Shown here piece after piece: positions 50,301-59,989 of a DNA stretch of 64,000 nt. Position 1 is the stretch's first letter, and every line of letters begins with the position of its first letter. This stretch comes from Oscillospiraceae bacterium (GTDB taxonomy: Bacteria > Bacillota > Clostridia > Oscillospirales > Ruminococcaceae). Made by a program: the position numbers and the translations under genes. The notes under the pieces are model-generated. The model searched no databases and was not told where the DNA came from. It was given only the letters and a program-made list of their open reading frames with translations. The stretch spans positions 103,465-167,464 of the forward strand of contig JAGAJN010000018.1 in the NCBI GenBank assembly GCA_017828975.1. Reading direction: 5' to 3'.

Positions 50301-51649
50301 TACGGTTCTTCATATCCTCTTGTTTCGATTGATGAAAATTTCGTATACTGACCGTCCCAGCGGAGATTTACCGTGCCCGTTTCACCGTGACGGTTTTTCG
50401 CAACGATACACTCGGAAACCGTAAGGTCGGGTGCCTTTTTATTGTAATAGCCCTCACGGTAGAGGAACATAACAATATCTGCGTCCTGCTCGATAGAACC
50501 CGATTCACGCAGGTCGGAAAGCACGGGACGGTGGTCTGTTCTCGACTCGACCGCTCGTGACAGCTGCGAAAGTGTAATAACGGGGACATTCAGCTCCTTC
50601 GCCATCAGCTTCAGCTGCCTTGTTATCTCCGAAACCTCGTTTACACGGTTATCTATCCTTCGCCCCGAACTCATCAGCTGCAAATAGTCGATGACCACAA
50701 GCCCGAGATTTTTCAGTCTGCGAAGCTTTGCCTTCATCTGAACGACTGTGATACCCGCCGTATCGTCAAGGTAAATGGGCATCTGCGAAAGTCTGTCCGC
50801 ACCTGCGGCGATATTTCCCCAGTCGTTTCCGTCCAGTCTGCCCGTTAAAAGGCTGTTGGAATTGACCAGCGATTCTGCGGACAACATTCTTGTAACCAAC
50901 TGCTCCTTGGACATTTCCAGCGAGAAAACAGCCACCTCACGTCCCGGAGAAAAACGGCAGACGTTTGTTACAACGTTCAGCGCAAAGGAGGTTTTTCCCA
51001 TACCGGGACGGGCAGCCAGCAGGATAAGGTCGGAACGGTTAAGTCCCGTAATAATGCTGTCAAGTCCCACAAATCCCGATTTTGCGCCGAGATAATCGTC
51101 CCTGTCGGGGCCCGAGATCTTTCCCAGCCTGTCGTATGCCTCGATGATAACATCACCGATACGGGTAAGGCCGTCTATCTCCTTGCCCTGACGAATGTCA
51201 TATATCTTCTGCTCGGCGAAATCCAGAAGCGTTTCCGCCGTTTCCTGACCGTCCGCAGCCGCCTCGGCTATCTCCTTTGAAGCGGAGATAAGCGAACGGA
51301 TATAGTATTTTTCCTCGACGATCTTGCAGTAGCTTTCGACGTTTGAAACGGCGGGGACCTCGTTCATCAGCTTTACAAGATACTCCTTGCCGCTTGCAGG
51401 GTCCTCAAAAACGCCGTCCTTGACCGATTCGTTGAGAACTGTAACAATATCTGCGTCCACGCCCAAGGTAAACAGCCTGATGATAACGCCGTAAAGCTCC
51501 TGATGCTTTTTCACATAGAAGCTGTCCGATTTAAGATGCGCCATTACCGTCGGCAGCACCTCGGAATCAATTAGCATTGCACCCAGAACGGTCTGTTCAG
51601 CCTCTAAGCTGTACGGCAGATCTCTTCCCGAAAAATCGCTAAGTTCCAT
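50300..51649 (-). CDS. dnaB: Replicative DNA helicase
   Basis: The 449-residue protein has the DnaB N-terminal domain (LPYSLEAEQTVLGAML near residue 11) and a RecA-like motor with AARPGMGKTSFAL near residue 213, a Walker B VVIDYLQLM near residue 312, and SQLSRAVE near residue 354. It unwinds DNA at the fork. Length is typical of DnaC/DnaB in Firmicutes. It lies between rplI and tilS. Confidence 0.96.
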   Translation of the reverse strand: MELSDFSGRDLPYSLEAEQTVLGAMLIDSEVLPTVMAHLKSDSFYVKKHQELYGVIIRLFTLGVDADIVTVLNESVKDGVFEDPASGKEYLVKLMNEVPAVSNVESYCKIVEEKYYIRSLISASKEIAEAAADGQETAETLLDFAEQKIYDIRQGKEIDGLTRIGDVIIEAYDRLGKISGPDRDDYLGAKSGFVGLDSIITGLNRSDLILLAARPGMGKTSFALNVVTNVCRFSPGREVAVFSLEMSKEQLVTRMLSAESLVNSNSLLTGRLDGNDWGNIAAGADRLSQMPIYLDDTAGITVVQMKAKLRRLKNLGLVVIDYLQLMSSGRRIDNRVNEVSEITRQLKLMAKELNVPVITLSQLSRAVESRTDHRPVLSDLRESGSIEQDADIVMFLYREGYYNKKAPDLTVSECIVAKNRHGETGTVNLRWDGQYTKFSSIETRGYEEP

Positions 51650-51685
51650 TTTATTCCTCCCGAAAATCAGTTATCGAAAATTTAA

Positions 51686-51704
51686 GGCCGGTCGGCGACC
51701 GGCC
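51686..51704 (-). terminator. GC-rich hairpin between rplI and dnaB
   Basis: GGCCGGTC-GGC-GACCGGCC is a perfect 8-bp stem. On the minus strand it is followed by TTAAATTTT, a weak T-run, so partial termination is possible. Confidence 0.55.
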
Positions 51705-51725
51705 CACTTTTGGGAACAAAAACGA

Positions 51726-52172
51726 TTATCCCTCGATGACCTCAACGGTTATCTTCTGAGAGATACCCGCAAGCAGCTTTATCTCGGCAGTGTATGTACC
51801 GAAGGACTTTATCTCGGAGGAAAGAGAGATCTTCTTCTTGTCCAGCTTGATGCCCAGCTGCTCGTTGACCAGATCGGCAACATTTCCCGCAGTAACAGCA
51901 CCGAAGAGCTTTCCGCCCTGACCTGCCTTGGACTTGCAGACCACCTTCTTGTCCTTGAGCTTCTCGGCAAGAGCAAGAGCATTCTGCTTTTCCACCTCTG
52001 CCTTGTGCTCGGCGGAAGCCTTCTTGCCTGCCAGATCGGACATATTCTTTGCATTAGCCTCAACAGCGAGTCCCTTTCCGATAAGGAAATTTCTTGCGTA
52101 ACCGTCAGCTACCTCTTTTACCTCGCCCTTTTTTCCCGAGCCCTTAACGTCCTGTGTAAAAATAACCTTCAT
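51726..52172 (-). CDS. rplI: Ribosomal protein bL9
   Basis: The 148-residue protein begins [31 protein letters not shown] (key [18 protein letters not shown]), the L9 signature, followed by the long central helix and a C-terminal domain with [14 protein letters not shown]. It binds 23S rRNA at the base of the L1 stalk. The rplI-dnaB order and neighbouring gdpP are typical of Firmicutes. Confidence 0.96.
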   Translation of the reverse strand: MKVIFTQDVKGSGKKGEVKEVADGYARNFLIGKGLAVEANAKNMSDLAGKKASAEHKAEVEKQNALALAEKLKDKKVVCKSKAGQGGKLFGAVTAGNVADLVNEQLGIKLDKKKISLSSEIKSFGTYTAEIKLLAGISQKITVEVIEG

Positions 52173-52199
52173 TTTATATCTTCCTTTCGTTTTTCACTT

Positions 52200-52217
52200 C
52201 CCCCGAAAAAACGGGGG
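52200..52217 (-). promoter_or_regulatory. Hairpin between gdpP and rplI
   Basis: CCCCCG-AAAAAA-CGGGGG forms a short GC stem with no T-run. Possible processing or pausing element. Confidence 0.4.
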
Positions 52218-52234
52218 AACAGATGAATTCAATA

Positions 52235-54205
52235 TCAGCTTGCGCTTATGCTTTCAACATACTCGTCGATAGCGGAGAGCAGCTTGTTCATAGCTTCTTC
52301 GGGAGAAATATCCCGTATCATTGCGCCCGCCATAGTCTGATGACCTCCGCCGCCCAGCTTTTCCATGATTATCTGAACGTTGATAGCACCGTAGGATCTT
52401 GCGGAATAGTTGGCGGCACCGCCCTGCATATAGACAGTAAAGGAAGCGTCCACGCCCTGAATGGAGAGCATTTCGTCCGCCGCCTGAGCCGCTATTACAC
52501 GAATGTCCGCACACTCCTTGTCGGTAATTGCGACAGCGCAGTTTTTGTGTATCTCCGACGAAGCGATAAGCTCCGAACGGCGCTTGTATATCTCGGCGGT
52601 GTTGGAGAAAAGCTTCTTTACCGCCACGGTGTCAGCCCCCAGCTTTCTGAGGAATGCCGCCGCTTCAAAGGTACGCACACCCGTGCGCATAATGAAATTC
52701 TTTGTATCGAGAGTGATTCCCGCCAGCATCGCATCGGCGTAATAGGAGGAGAGCTTGTCAATTCCCGTAAGATACTGTATAAGCTCTGCGACCATTTCCG
52801 AAGCGGAGGACGCATACGGCTCGTGATGGAAAATAACGGCGTTGTCAACATAGTTTACGACCTTTCGGTGGTGGTCGATGACAACTATCTGCTTTGCCTT
52901 TTCGTAAAGCTCCTTGCTTTCGAGAATGTCCTTGTTCTGCGTATCGACGATGATAAGCAGGGATTTTTCGGTAAACTCCGCAATAGCCTCGTCGGGGGAG
53001 ATGAAAATGTCCTCCTCCAGATTTTCCGTCAGCCTGTCGATGATGGGCGTTGCCAGGCACTTGCTCTTGTCCACCACAAAGCGGACGTATTTATCCGTTT
53101 TTGCAATAGCTCCGCAAAGTCCCGCACCCGCTCCCAGACTGTCTAAGTCACCGAAGCGATGTCCCATTATATACACCTTTTCGCTCTGATTGACCAGCTC
53201 GAAAAGTGCCGTGGAAATAATTCTCGTCTTGACCTTTGTCTGCTTTTCAACGCCCTTGGAAACGCCGCCGAAGAACTCAAAGGTTCCGTCGGGATTTTTG
53301 ATAGCCGCCTGATCTCCGCCTCGTCCCAGAGCCATATCCAGCGCCTGCTTTGCCAGCTGCTCGCTTTCCGAGATGGAGTCCGCATCACGTCCGACGCCCA
53401 CGGAAAGAGTTACGGTCATACGGTCGCCGACGGTTATCTCCCTTGCCTTATCCAGCATCTTGAACCGTCCCGCACAAAGCTTGTCCAGATAACGGCTTTC
53501 CACCACAGCGATAAAACGGTCGTTAGAGATCTTCCTGACAAGTCCTCCGCTGTCCTCGGAAAATCCTTCCATTACCTTGTCTATCTGAATGTTTATATGT
53601 GCCTTTTCCGATTCCTTGATGTCCGAGAACAGGTCGTCGTAGTTATCCACCATTATCATCATGACAACGGGGCGCTTCTCGTCCACCTCTTTTTTTAGCT
53701 TGAGATAATCCCTGACATCTTCAAAGCAAATAAGCGTCAGGTCGGTATTCTCCTTATCGGTGACAACAGCGGTGATACGGTAATCTCCCGAAAAATAGTC
53801 AACAGCACCGTCGTGAGCCTCCAGAGCCTTTTCAATGCTGATGCCTGTCAGACGCTCAATGTCCATACCAAAGGCATCATGCTCATATATCCGCTCATTG
53901 AAGGCGATATTGTACCAGATTATCTTCCCTTCCTTGTCGATAATAGCGGCAGGAGCGGGAAATTTATAGAGAGAATCCCTTTCGGTAAGGTTTATCTGAG
54001 ATTTCATCTCCGTGAGAAACGTGTGAAGATTCTGCTGAGATGCGATAAACAGCGCAAGATACGCTATTGACGTGCATGCAGTAAGCCCCAGACACACCCA
54101 GAACCTTACCTCGCTGACCGAAGCAACATTGAACGCCGAATACATCGAAACGATCACCAGCAGCATCGAAACCAGCTTGAACAGCGTCCACTTTTTACCC
54201 TTCAT
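52235..54205 (-). CDS. gdpP: Cyclic-di-AMP phosphodiesterase GdpP-like
   Basis: GdpP hydrolyses c-di-AMP, which controls potassium, osmolytes and cell-wall state. The 656-residue protein has two N-terminal membrane helices (about 9-27 and 34-53), a degenerate PAS domain, a modified GGDEF domain (about 170-300), and DHH-DHHA1 domains with MGHRFGDLDSLGAG near residue 345, a DTQNK motif, DHHRKVV near residue 450 and GGGGHQTMAGA near residue 623. Length and layout are those of GdpP/YybT. It lies between rnj and rplI. Confidence 0.94.
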   Translation of the reverse strand: MKGKKWTLFKLVSMLLVIVSMYSAFNVASVSEVRFWVCLGLTACTSIAYLALFIASQQNLHTFLTEMKSQINLTERDSLYKFPAPAAIIDKEGKIIWYNIAFNERIYEHDAFGMDIERLTGISIEKALEAHDGAVDYFSGDYRITAVVTDKENTDLTLICFEDVRDYLKLKKEVDEKRPVVMMIMVDNYDDLFSDIKESEKAHINIQIDKVMEGFSEDSGGLVRKISNDRFIAVVESRYLDKLCAGRFKMLDKAREITVGDRMTVTLSVGVGRDADSISESEQLAKQALDMALGRGGDQAAIKNPDGTFEFFGGVSKGVEKQTKVKTRIISTALFELVNQSEKVYIMGHRFGDLDSLGAGAGLCGAIAKTDKYVRFVVDKSKCLATPIIDRLTENLEEDIFISPDEAIAEFTEKSLLIIVDTQNKDILESKELYEKAKQIVVIDHHRKVVNYVDNAVIFHHEPYASSASEMVAELIQYLTGIDKLSSYYADAMLAGITLDTKNFIMRTGVRTFEAAAFLRKLGADTVAVKKLFSNTAEIYKRRSELIASSEIHKNCAVAITDKECADIRVIAAQAADEMLSIQGVDASFTVYMQGGAANYSARSYGAINVQIIMEKLGGGGHQTMAGAMIRDISPEEAMNKLLSAIDEYVESISAS

Positions 54206-54221
54206 ATCCGTAATTCCTTTA

Positions 54222-56408
54222 TCAGATTTCCATAATTATCGGTAAGATCATCGGGTCACGCTTTGTTTTCATATAGATATATTCGGAAAGCTCGTCCTTC
54301 ATACGGCTCTTGATAGCGTTCCATTCCCGCATATTCTTGTCCATGCAGCCCTGCAAAGCGGCGGTGAGTATCTTCTTTGCGCCGTCCATAAGCTCCTCGG
54401 ATTCCCTGACATAGACAAATCCTCTGGAAACAATGTCGGGACCCGCAAGAATGGTGCCGCTCTCGCTCTCAATAGTCGCAACAACGATGATAAGACCGTC
54501 CTCGGCGAGATGCTTTCTGTCCCGAAGAACGATAGAGCCGACATCGCCGACGCCCAGACCGTCAACCAGAACACGTCCCGCAGGCACAGAGCCTGTTATC
54601 TTCATATCCGTACCGTCCGACTCGATAACATCGCCTATCTTTCCGATGATAACATTATCCTTGGGGATACCGATGTCAACAGCCAGCTGAGCATGCTTTT
54701 TCAGGTGCTTGTACTCGCCGTGGACGGGAATGAAAAATCTCGGCTTGGTCAGAGCCAGCATAAGCTTCAGCTCGTCCTGACAGGCATGTCCCGAAACGTG
54801 TACCTCGTACATTGCCTCATATACGACCTCCGCACCGCTTCTCATCAGCTCGTTGACTACCTTTGTGACCAGCTTTTCATTGCCGGGGATAGGCGTTGCG
54901 GAGATGATGATGAAATCCTGCGGAGTGATAGTAACCTTTTTATGCTCGTTCATCGCCATTCTTGTCAGCGCAGACATAGGCTCGCCCTGACTGCCCGTGG
55001 TGATGAGCACTATCTTTTCGGGCGGGAATCTGTTCATATTTTCAATGTCGATGATAATACCGTCGGGGACGGACAGATAGCCCAGCTCAATAGCCGTGCC
55101 GATAACATTTACCATGCTCCTGCCGAAAACAGCGACCTTTCTGTCATATCTGACAGCCATATTGCATATCTGCTGGATACGGTGAATGTTTGAAGCAAAT
55201 GTGGCAATGATTATTCTCTTGCCCTCTGCGGTGTCAAACAGCTTTTCGAAGGAGCTGCCGACGGTCCGCTCGCTCTGGGTGTAGCCCTTTCTTTCGGCAT
55301 TGGTGGAATCCGCCATCAGCGCAAGAACTCCCCTGCTGCCCAGCTCACCGAAGCGTGCAAGGTCGATGATACCGCCTTCTATGGGCGTATAGTCAACCTT
55401 GAAATCTCCCGTATGAACGATGATTCCCGCAGGAGTGTGAACAGCAACTGCCACCGCATCGGGAATGGAGTGATTTACCCTGATAAATTCCACCGCCATA
55501 CAGCCCATCTTGACCGTCTGACGGGGAACGACAACGTTCAGCTTGACGCTGCCGAGAAGATTGTGTTCCTTGAGCTTGCCCTCGATAAGTCCCACGGTCA
55601 GCCTTGTGGCATAAACGGGGATATTTATCTTTTTCAGCAGATAAGCAAGTCCGCCGATGTGGTCCTCATGTCCGTGAGTGATAACGATACCTCTGATCTT
55701 GTCGGAGATCTGGTCGAGGTAGGAAAAATCGGGAATGATAACATCAACGCCGGGGGCATCATTGTCGGGGAATGCCAGTCCGCAGTCGATGATAAATGCG
55801 TCGTTTGCGCACTCGATAACGGTCATATTCTTGCCGATCTCGTTCAGACCGCCCAGAGGGATTATCTTCAGCGGGCTTCTCTTAACGGGACGGTGATTGC
55901 TGGAAACTGACGGGAACAGCACTGCCTGACTATCGTTGGTCATGGGGTGGGGCGTGTTGCGCATATTTGCCTCGGCAAGTGCGTCCGCATAGCTTTTCTT
56001 CGGGTACTGACGCTTTGTCTGCTCCTGCTGGGGCTTGCTCTGATAATATGGTGCAGCAGGCTTGCTGTCGCTGCGGGAACGGTCATAATCGCTCTTGGGA
56101 CTGCGGTATCCGCCCGAAGCAGAATAATCCTTGGTGTATCTGCCTGTTCTGTAATCATATCTGCCCTTTGTGTTACGGCTGTCGTAGGGCTTTGAATAAG
56201 CCTGGTCGGAAGGCTTTTTCTCCCTGTTATAGGGATTTTCACGGTTATAGGAGCTTGTTCTGTATGAGCCGTTTGAACGGTATTTTCCTCCGTTATAAGA
56301 AGGCTTGAAGGCAGATCTTTCACCGCCTGCTGTTTCATCATTATTCTTATTCTTAGGTGCTATCTTTTCACCAAACTGATTTAAAACTTCAAATTCATTA
56401 TTATCCAC
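54222..56408 (-). CDS. rnj: Ribonuclease J with long basic N-terminal extension
   Basis: RNase J is a metallo-beta-lactamase exo/endoribonuclease in mRNA turnover and rRNA maturation. The 728-residue protein has an extra 170-residue N-terminal region rich in Lys, Arg, Tyr, Ser, Gly and Asn with RYDYRTG- and YRSP-like repeats. The catalytic core starts near residue 182 (IIPLGGLNEIGKNM), with HGHEDHIGGL near residue 245, HTGDFKVDYTP near 330, and a C-terminal GHACQDELKLM region. Family members are about 555 residues, so the extension is unusual and probably an RNA-binding or condensing tail. It is followed by gdpP after 16 bases. Confidence 0.93.
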   Translation of the reverse strand: MDNNEFEVLNQFGEKIAPKNKNNDETAGGERSAFKPSYNGGKYRSNGSYRTSSYNRENPYNREKKPSDQAYSKPYDSRNTKGRYDYRTGRYTKDYSASGGYRSPKSDYDRSRSDSKPAAPYYQSKPQQEQTKRQYPKKSYADALAEANMRNTPHPMTNDSQAVLFPSVSSNHRPVKRSPLKIIPLGGLNEIGKNMTVIECANDAFIIDCGLAFPDNDAPGVDVIIPDFSYLDQISDKIRGIVITHGHEDHIGGLAYLLKKINIPVYATRLTVGLIEGKLKEHNLLGSVKLNVVVPRQTVKMGCMAVEFIRVNHSIPDAVAVAVHTPAGIIVHTGDFKVDYTPIEGGIIDLARFGELGSRGVLALMADSTNAERKGYTQSERTVGSSFEKLFDTAEGKRIIIATFASNIHRIQQICNMAVRYDRKVAVFGRSMVNVIGTAIELGYLSVPDGIIIDIENMNRFPPEKIVLITTGSQGEPMSALTRMAMNEHKKVTITPQDFIIISATPIPGNEKLVTKVVNELMRSGAEVVYEAMYEVHVSGHACQDELKLMLALTKPRFFIPVHGEYKHLKKHAQLAVDIGIPKDNVIIGKIGDVIESDGTDMKITGSVPAGRVLVDGLGVGDVGSIVLRDRKHLAEDGLIIVVATIESESGTILAGPDIVSRGFVYVRESEELMDGAKKILTAALQGCMDKNMREWNAIKSRMKDELSEYIYMKTKRDPMILPIIMEI

Positions 56409-56583
56409 AAAATTACCTCTCTTAAATTATTTTTGCCGATCACATAAATTCCTGACCGAAAATCCCTCTAAAGACTACCGCTTCAATTTTCTGCCAAACA
56501 TAAAAACGTACGATTTTAAACTGACATGCTCACATTTCCCGACGCAAATTCCGAGCCGCCCTCCGAACACAAAATTCTATTTT

Positions 56584-56612
56584 ATTATACCCCATTTTTG
56601 AAAATATGTCAA
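56584..56612 (-). promoter_or_regulatory. Promoter for rnj-gdpP
   Basis: On the minus strand TTGACA (56607-56612) and TATAAT (56584-56589), 17-base spacer. The leader to rnj is about 170 bases and may hold regulatory RNA structure. Confidence 0.85.
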
Positions 56613-56707
56613 GTAGAGCAAAGGTATATTATTCCATAAAATTTCGGGCGGAAAACCGTAATTTCCCTTCAAAACCGCAAAACCGTAAGTTTTTTTGCAT
56701 TATACGA

Positions 56708-56742
56708 CAAAAAGCCCGAGAAGAAAATTTTTCCTCTCGGGC
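56708..56742 (-). terminator. Terminator for chemoreceptor gene
   Basis: On the minus strand GCCCGAGAGG pairs with CTTCTCGGGC around an A/T loop, followed by TTTTT. Confidence 0.85.
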
Positions 56743-56754
56743 AATGTAAACCGA

Positions 56755-58890
56755 TCAATATTTGTCATCATCGAAATCCAGATCAAGGTCGATCTTATCG
56801 GGGAACTGGAAATCAACGGGAACAAACTCAACCTCGTCATCATCGTCTGCATTGTTCACAGCCGCAGAATAGGGGTTGACAGTCTTTGCAGCAGTGTACG
56901 AAGGCTTTTCGGCTGCGGCAAAGCTCTTTTTCTCCAAGGGCTTTTCCTTTGCGGCAGCAGAAAATGTTTTCTTTTCCTCCGTCTTATCCTTTGCAGCGGC
57001 AAATGTCTTTTTCTCGGCGGGCTTTTCCTTTTCGGGAACGGCAAACGACTTCTTTTCCTCCGCCTTATCCTTTACAACGGCAAATGATTTTCTCTCTGCG
57101 GGCTTTTCCTTTTCGGGAGCGGCAAAGCTATTTTTCTCCTCGGGCTTTTCGTAAACGGGAGAAGCTTCCTTCTCCGGCTCATCAAGCGATATGTAATTTT
57201 CGGAAATGTTGGAAACAGCAGCCGAACCGTCCAGCTTGAAGGTCTGAACAAGTCCCTTGAGGATACCCGCCTGACCGGAAAGCTCCTCGCTGGACGCAGC
57301 ACATTCCTCGGAGGTCGCCGTGTTCATCTGAACAACAGCGGATACCTGGTTTACGCCTTCCTTTATCTGCTCGATAGCAACAGCCTGTTCGCTGCAATAC
57401 TTGGAAATGTGCGTGATGGACTCCGCAGATTTCCGTGCGCCCTCAAAGGTCGTATCGATAAGCTCGGAAGCCTTTGTAACGATCTCGGTACCTCTGCCCA
57501 CCGCTTCGATGGACTCCTCAATAAGCTTGGCAGTGCTGTTTGAAGCCTCGGCGGACTTTGAAGCAAGGTTGCGCACCTCGTCCGCAACAACAGCAAAGCC
57601 TTTTCCGGCAGCACCCGCTCTTGCAGCCTCAACAGCCGCATTGAGCGCAAGTATATTTGTCTGGAACGCAATGTCCTCGATGGTCTTGATAATAGTACCG
57701 ATCTCGGCGGAGCTTCTGCTTATTTCGCCCATTGCAGCGACAGCGTCCCGCATATGGTTGCGTCCCTTTTCGAGATTTTCGCCCGCAGCATAAGTAATTT
57801 CCTTGGATTCTTCCGCGAGCTTGGCATTGGATTCCACCTGATCGGCTACAACAGCAATAGAAGCCGCCAACTGCTGAATAGAGCTTGCCTGCTCCGTCGC
57901 ACCCTGAGAAAGCACCTGAGAGCTTGAAGATACCTGCTCGGACTCGGTAGCGACCAGTTCGGCAGCATTGTCGATCTTGCGCATAGTGTCGCTGACCTTG
58001 GATTCCATTCTCGTGAATGCGTCCTTGATATTTGCATAATTGCCGACATAATCCGCATTGGTCTCAACACAGAGATTTCCGTCCGCCATTTCGCCCAGAC
58101 ATCTTACCGTATCGCTAATAACGCCATTAGTTTTCTCTCGAAGATTACGCATAGCATCGCAAAGCTGTCCCACCTCGTCCTTGGAAACGTGAGTGACCTC
58201 TGCGGTAAAATCGCCGTCAGCCATTCTGAGAGCGGCATCTCTTGCATTCTCCATGGGAACTCTTATGATCTTTCCTAAGTAAACCGCCATGGTCACGCCG
58301 ACAGATATTGAAATAACGCATAACACAATGAGAACTAACGCACAATTGGTAACGGCACTGCCTGCCTGTTCATACTGCACCAGTGATTCGGCAACAAGCT
58401 TATCGGTCAGTTCGGAAACAGACTTGCTTGCATTCTCAATAGCAGGCTGATAATCTCCGAAGAAAAGCATAGACGCCGTTTCCATATCATCATTCTCGAC
58501 ACGCTGGAAAATACTGTCCTTGACTTTCAGACTCTTGTCAAGATATTTACGGACATCCTCAACAAGCGGCTCATCGGGATAAGCCGCAGATATTTCGGCA
58601 AACTTGCTGTCAAGTATGTCAAGCTGCTCCTGTGCGGAAACAAGTATCTTTCTGGAAACTGTATAGTCCTTTTCCGCAATAGCAGATGCTATGTACTTCT
58701 CCGCAGACTCAATAGAACGTTCCATCTCCATAGCCGACATTGTTTCGACATAAGTGGTGTCATGAAAATCGCTGTAACGCGCATATACATAGTTAACGCT
58801 GAGTACCCCGATCATTGAAACAATAAAAATCAGCACATTTAAAATAGTAAAGGCGATCGTAAATTTATGCTTTAGCTTCAGATTTTTCAT
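56755..58890 (-). CDS. Methyl-accepting chemotaxis protein with repetitive C-terminal tail
   Basis: The 711-residue protein has a membrane helix (about 12-34), a 4-helix-bundle sensor domain (about 35-190), a second helix (about 191-213), a HAMP domain (about 214-270), and the conserved MCP hairpin with [39 protein letters not shown] (key residues [23 protein letters not shown]). After the hairpin a charged tail of about 110 residues has alternating 13- and 14-residue units of the type [14 protein letters not shown] and [12 protein letters not shown], about six in all. Start at 58890 follows GGAG; a longer in-frame start is disfavoured. The tail may tether or bind signalling proteins. Confidence 0.9.
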   Translation of the reverse strand: MKNLKLKHKFTIAFTILNVLIFIVSMIGVLSVNYVYARYSDFHDTTYVETMSAMEMERSIESAEKYIASAIAEKDYTVSRKILVSAQEQLDILDSKFAEISAAYPDEPLVEDVRKYLDKSLKVKDSIFQRVENDDMETASMLFFGDYQPAIENASKSVSELTDKLVAESLVQYEQAGSAVTNCALVLIVLCVISISVGVTMAVYLGKIIRVPMENARDAALRMADGDFTAEVTHVSKDEVGQLCDAMRNLREKTNGVISDTVRCLGEMADGNLCVETNADYVGNYANIKDAFTRMESKVSDTMRKIDNAAELVATESEQVSSSSQVLSQGATEQASSIQQLAASIAVVADQVESNAKLAEESKEITYAAGENLEKGRNHMRDAVAAMGEISRSSAEIGTIIKTIEDIAFQTNILALNAAVEAARAGAAGKGFAVVADEVRNLASKSAEASNSTAKLIEESIEAVGRGTEIVTKASELIDTTFEGARKSAESITHISKYCSEQAVAIEQIKEGVNQVSAVVQMNTATSEECAASSEELSGQAGILKGLVQTFKLDGSAAVSNISENYISLDEPEKEASPVYEKPEEKNSFAAPEKEKPAERKSFAVVKDKAEEKKSFAVPEKEKPAEKKTFAAAKDKTEEKKTFSAAAKEKPLEKKSFAAAEKPSYTAAKTVNPYSAAVNNADDDDEVEFVPVDFQFPDKIDLDLDFDDDKY

Positions 58891-58987
58891 TATTTTCAGC
58901 TCCATCAGATTTTCATTTTTCTCTGAACATATAAAACAGCCAATGCTGAAGAGATCACGGTTTATCCACCGTCTTATACATATACTC

Positions 58988-59016
58988 ATTATATAACAGT
59001 TTATCGCAACAGTCAA
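58988..59016 (-). promoter_or_regulatory. Promoter for chemoreceptor gene
   Basis: On the minus strand TTGACT (59011-59016) and TATAAT (58988-58993), 17-base spacer. Confidence 0.8.
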
Positions 59017-59178
59017 GTAAAATCGGATGATTTTGACAGTTTTGCCGTAAAAATTTGCAAAACTTCAAAAAATACGGCAATATTTTTGTACATTTCTAAC
59101 AATCTAATATACAATTTTGCTTAAATAAATAATTTTATGTTGTAATAGCAAATATTATATTAAAATTAAAAATAACTA

Positions 59179-59207
59179 TTGACATTTCAACCTATTAATG
59201 ATATAAT
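59179..59207 (+). promoter_or_regulatory. Promoter for tRNA-Lys (and tRNA-Pro)
   Basis: TTGACA (59179-59184) and TATAAT (59202-59207), 17-base spacer, 21 bases before tRNA-Lys. Confidence 0.85.
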
Positions 59208-59227
59208 AAATATTGTTAAATTGATAT

Positions 59228-59303
59228 GCACCATTAGCTCAGTTGGTAGAGCAACTGACTCTTAATCAGTGGGTCCTGGGTTCGAGCCCCCGATGGTGCA
59301 CCA
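59228..59303 (+). tRNA. tRNA-Lys (CTT)
   Basis: Acceptor stem GCACCAT/ATGGTGC, D-arm with AGTTGGTAGA, anticodon stem ACTGA/TCAGT with loop CTCTTAA (anticodon CTT), T-loop TTCGAGC and encoded CCA. Confidence 0.96.
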
Positions 59304-59304
59304 C

Positions 59305-59332
59305 AATCCGTCCCGATTGGGGCGGATTTTTC
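59305..59332 (+). terminator. Terminator-like hairpin after tRNA-Lys
   Basis: AATCCGTCCC pairs with GGGGCGGATT (one mismatch), followed by TTTTCTTTT. tRNA-Pro begins five bases later, so read-through would be needed for its expression. Confidence 0.65.
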
Positions 59333-59336
59333 TTTT

Positions 59337-59413
59337 CGAGGTGTGGCTCAGTTTGGTAGAGCGCTTCGTTCGGGACGAAGAGGCCGTGGGTTCGAATCCC
59401 GTCACCTCGACCA
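59337..59413 (+). tRNA. tRNA-Pro (CGG)
   Basis: Acceptor stem CGAGGTG/CACCTCG, anticodon stem CTTCG/CGAAG with loop TTCGGGA (anticodon CGG), T-loop TTCGAAT and encoded CCA. Its 3' end faces the prophage region and is a candidate integration site. Confidence 0.96.
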
Positions 59414-59415
59414 TT

Positions 59416-59466
59416 AAAAGCAGCCTGCAAACCGCTAAAATACGTGGTTTGCAGGCTGCTTTTTTG
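59416..59466 (+). terminator. Long intrinsic terminator after tRNA-Pro
   Basis: AAAAGCAGCCTGCAAACC pairs perfectly with GGTTTGCAGGCTGCTTTT. Confidence 0.9.
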
Positions 59467-59526
59467 TTAATATGGGATTTTCGCCATTTGGGATTATGGT
59501 TAATATTTGGTGATTTTGATTTAAAT

Positions 59527-59550
59527 ATGGGTGTCAAAATGGGTGTCAAA
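59527..59550 (+). repeat. Tandem 12-bp direct repeat at prophage edge
   Basis: ATGGGTGTCAAA occurs twice without a gap (59527-59538 and 59539-59550), between tRNA-Pro and the holin gene. It might be the remnant of an integrase end or an arm-type attachment site. Confidence 0.5.
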
Positions 59551-59552
59551 CC

Positions 59553-59596
59553 CCGCCGCCCCAAGGAGCAAAAATCTCCCCGAGGCGGCGGTTTTA
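59553..59596. terminator. GC-rich hairpin after the prophage lysis genes
   Basis: CCGCCGCC (59553-59560) pairs with GGCGGCGG (59584-59591), with an inner GGAG/CTCC pairing. The T-run (TTTTATT) lies on the plus strand; the stem adjoins the holin stop on the minus strand. Confidence 0.6.
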
Positions 59597-59989
59597 TTAT
59601 TCGTCCCTATCCCTCAGCTGCTCCAACACATCAAGCAGCTTTTTCGGCACGGGAACGCCTATGCGCCCCGCATTTTCAATCAGGGAAATACATTCGTTGC
59701 ATATGTAGAAAACCACTGTCACGGTTTTGAGCACATGCCCGTCCCCGATGACGTTAATGTCAACTATGTTAGCCAACGCAACGATAAGCAGCATAAAAAT
59801 CTTTTTGGCTATGCCCTTTGCCCCCACCTCAGATGACAGCCGCTTTTCGACGGCAGCGGCAATCACCCCCGATATGTAATCCAGGATTATCAGCGCAATC
59901 AGAGCGATAAGCATACCTTCCAAATCTCCGAAAAGAAAGCTGATAATGGTGCATATCCACGCCATAATGCTTTTGAAAATGTTGTCCAT
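59597..59989 (-). CDS. Phage holin family protein
   Basis: The 130-residue protein has three membrane helices (about 8-24, 28-46, 75-100) and the segment LIALIILDYISGVIAAAVEKRLSSEVGAKGI (key LDYISG and SSxxGxKGI), which is typical of the toxin-secretion/phage-lysis holin family. Holins make membrane pores so that the adjacent amidase reaches the cell wall. It directly follows the amidase gene with no gap. Confidence 0.9.
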   Translation of the reverse strand: MDNIFKSIMAWICTIISFLFGDLEGMLIALIALIILDYISGVIAAAVEKRLSSEVGAKGIAKKIFMLLIVALANIVDINVIGDGHVLKTVTVVFYICNECISLIENAGRIGVPVPKKLLDVLEQLRDRDE

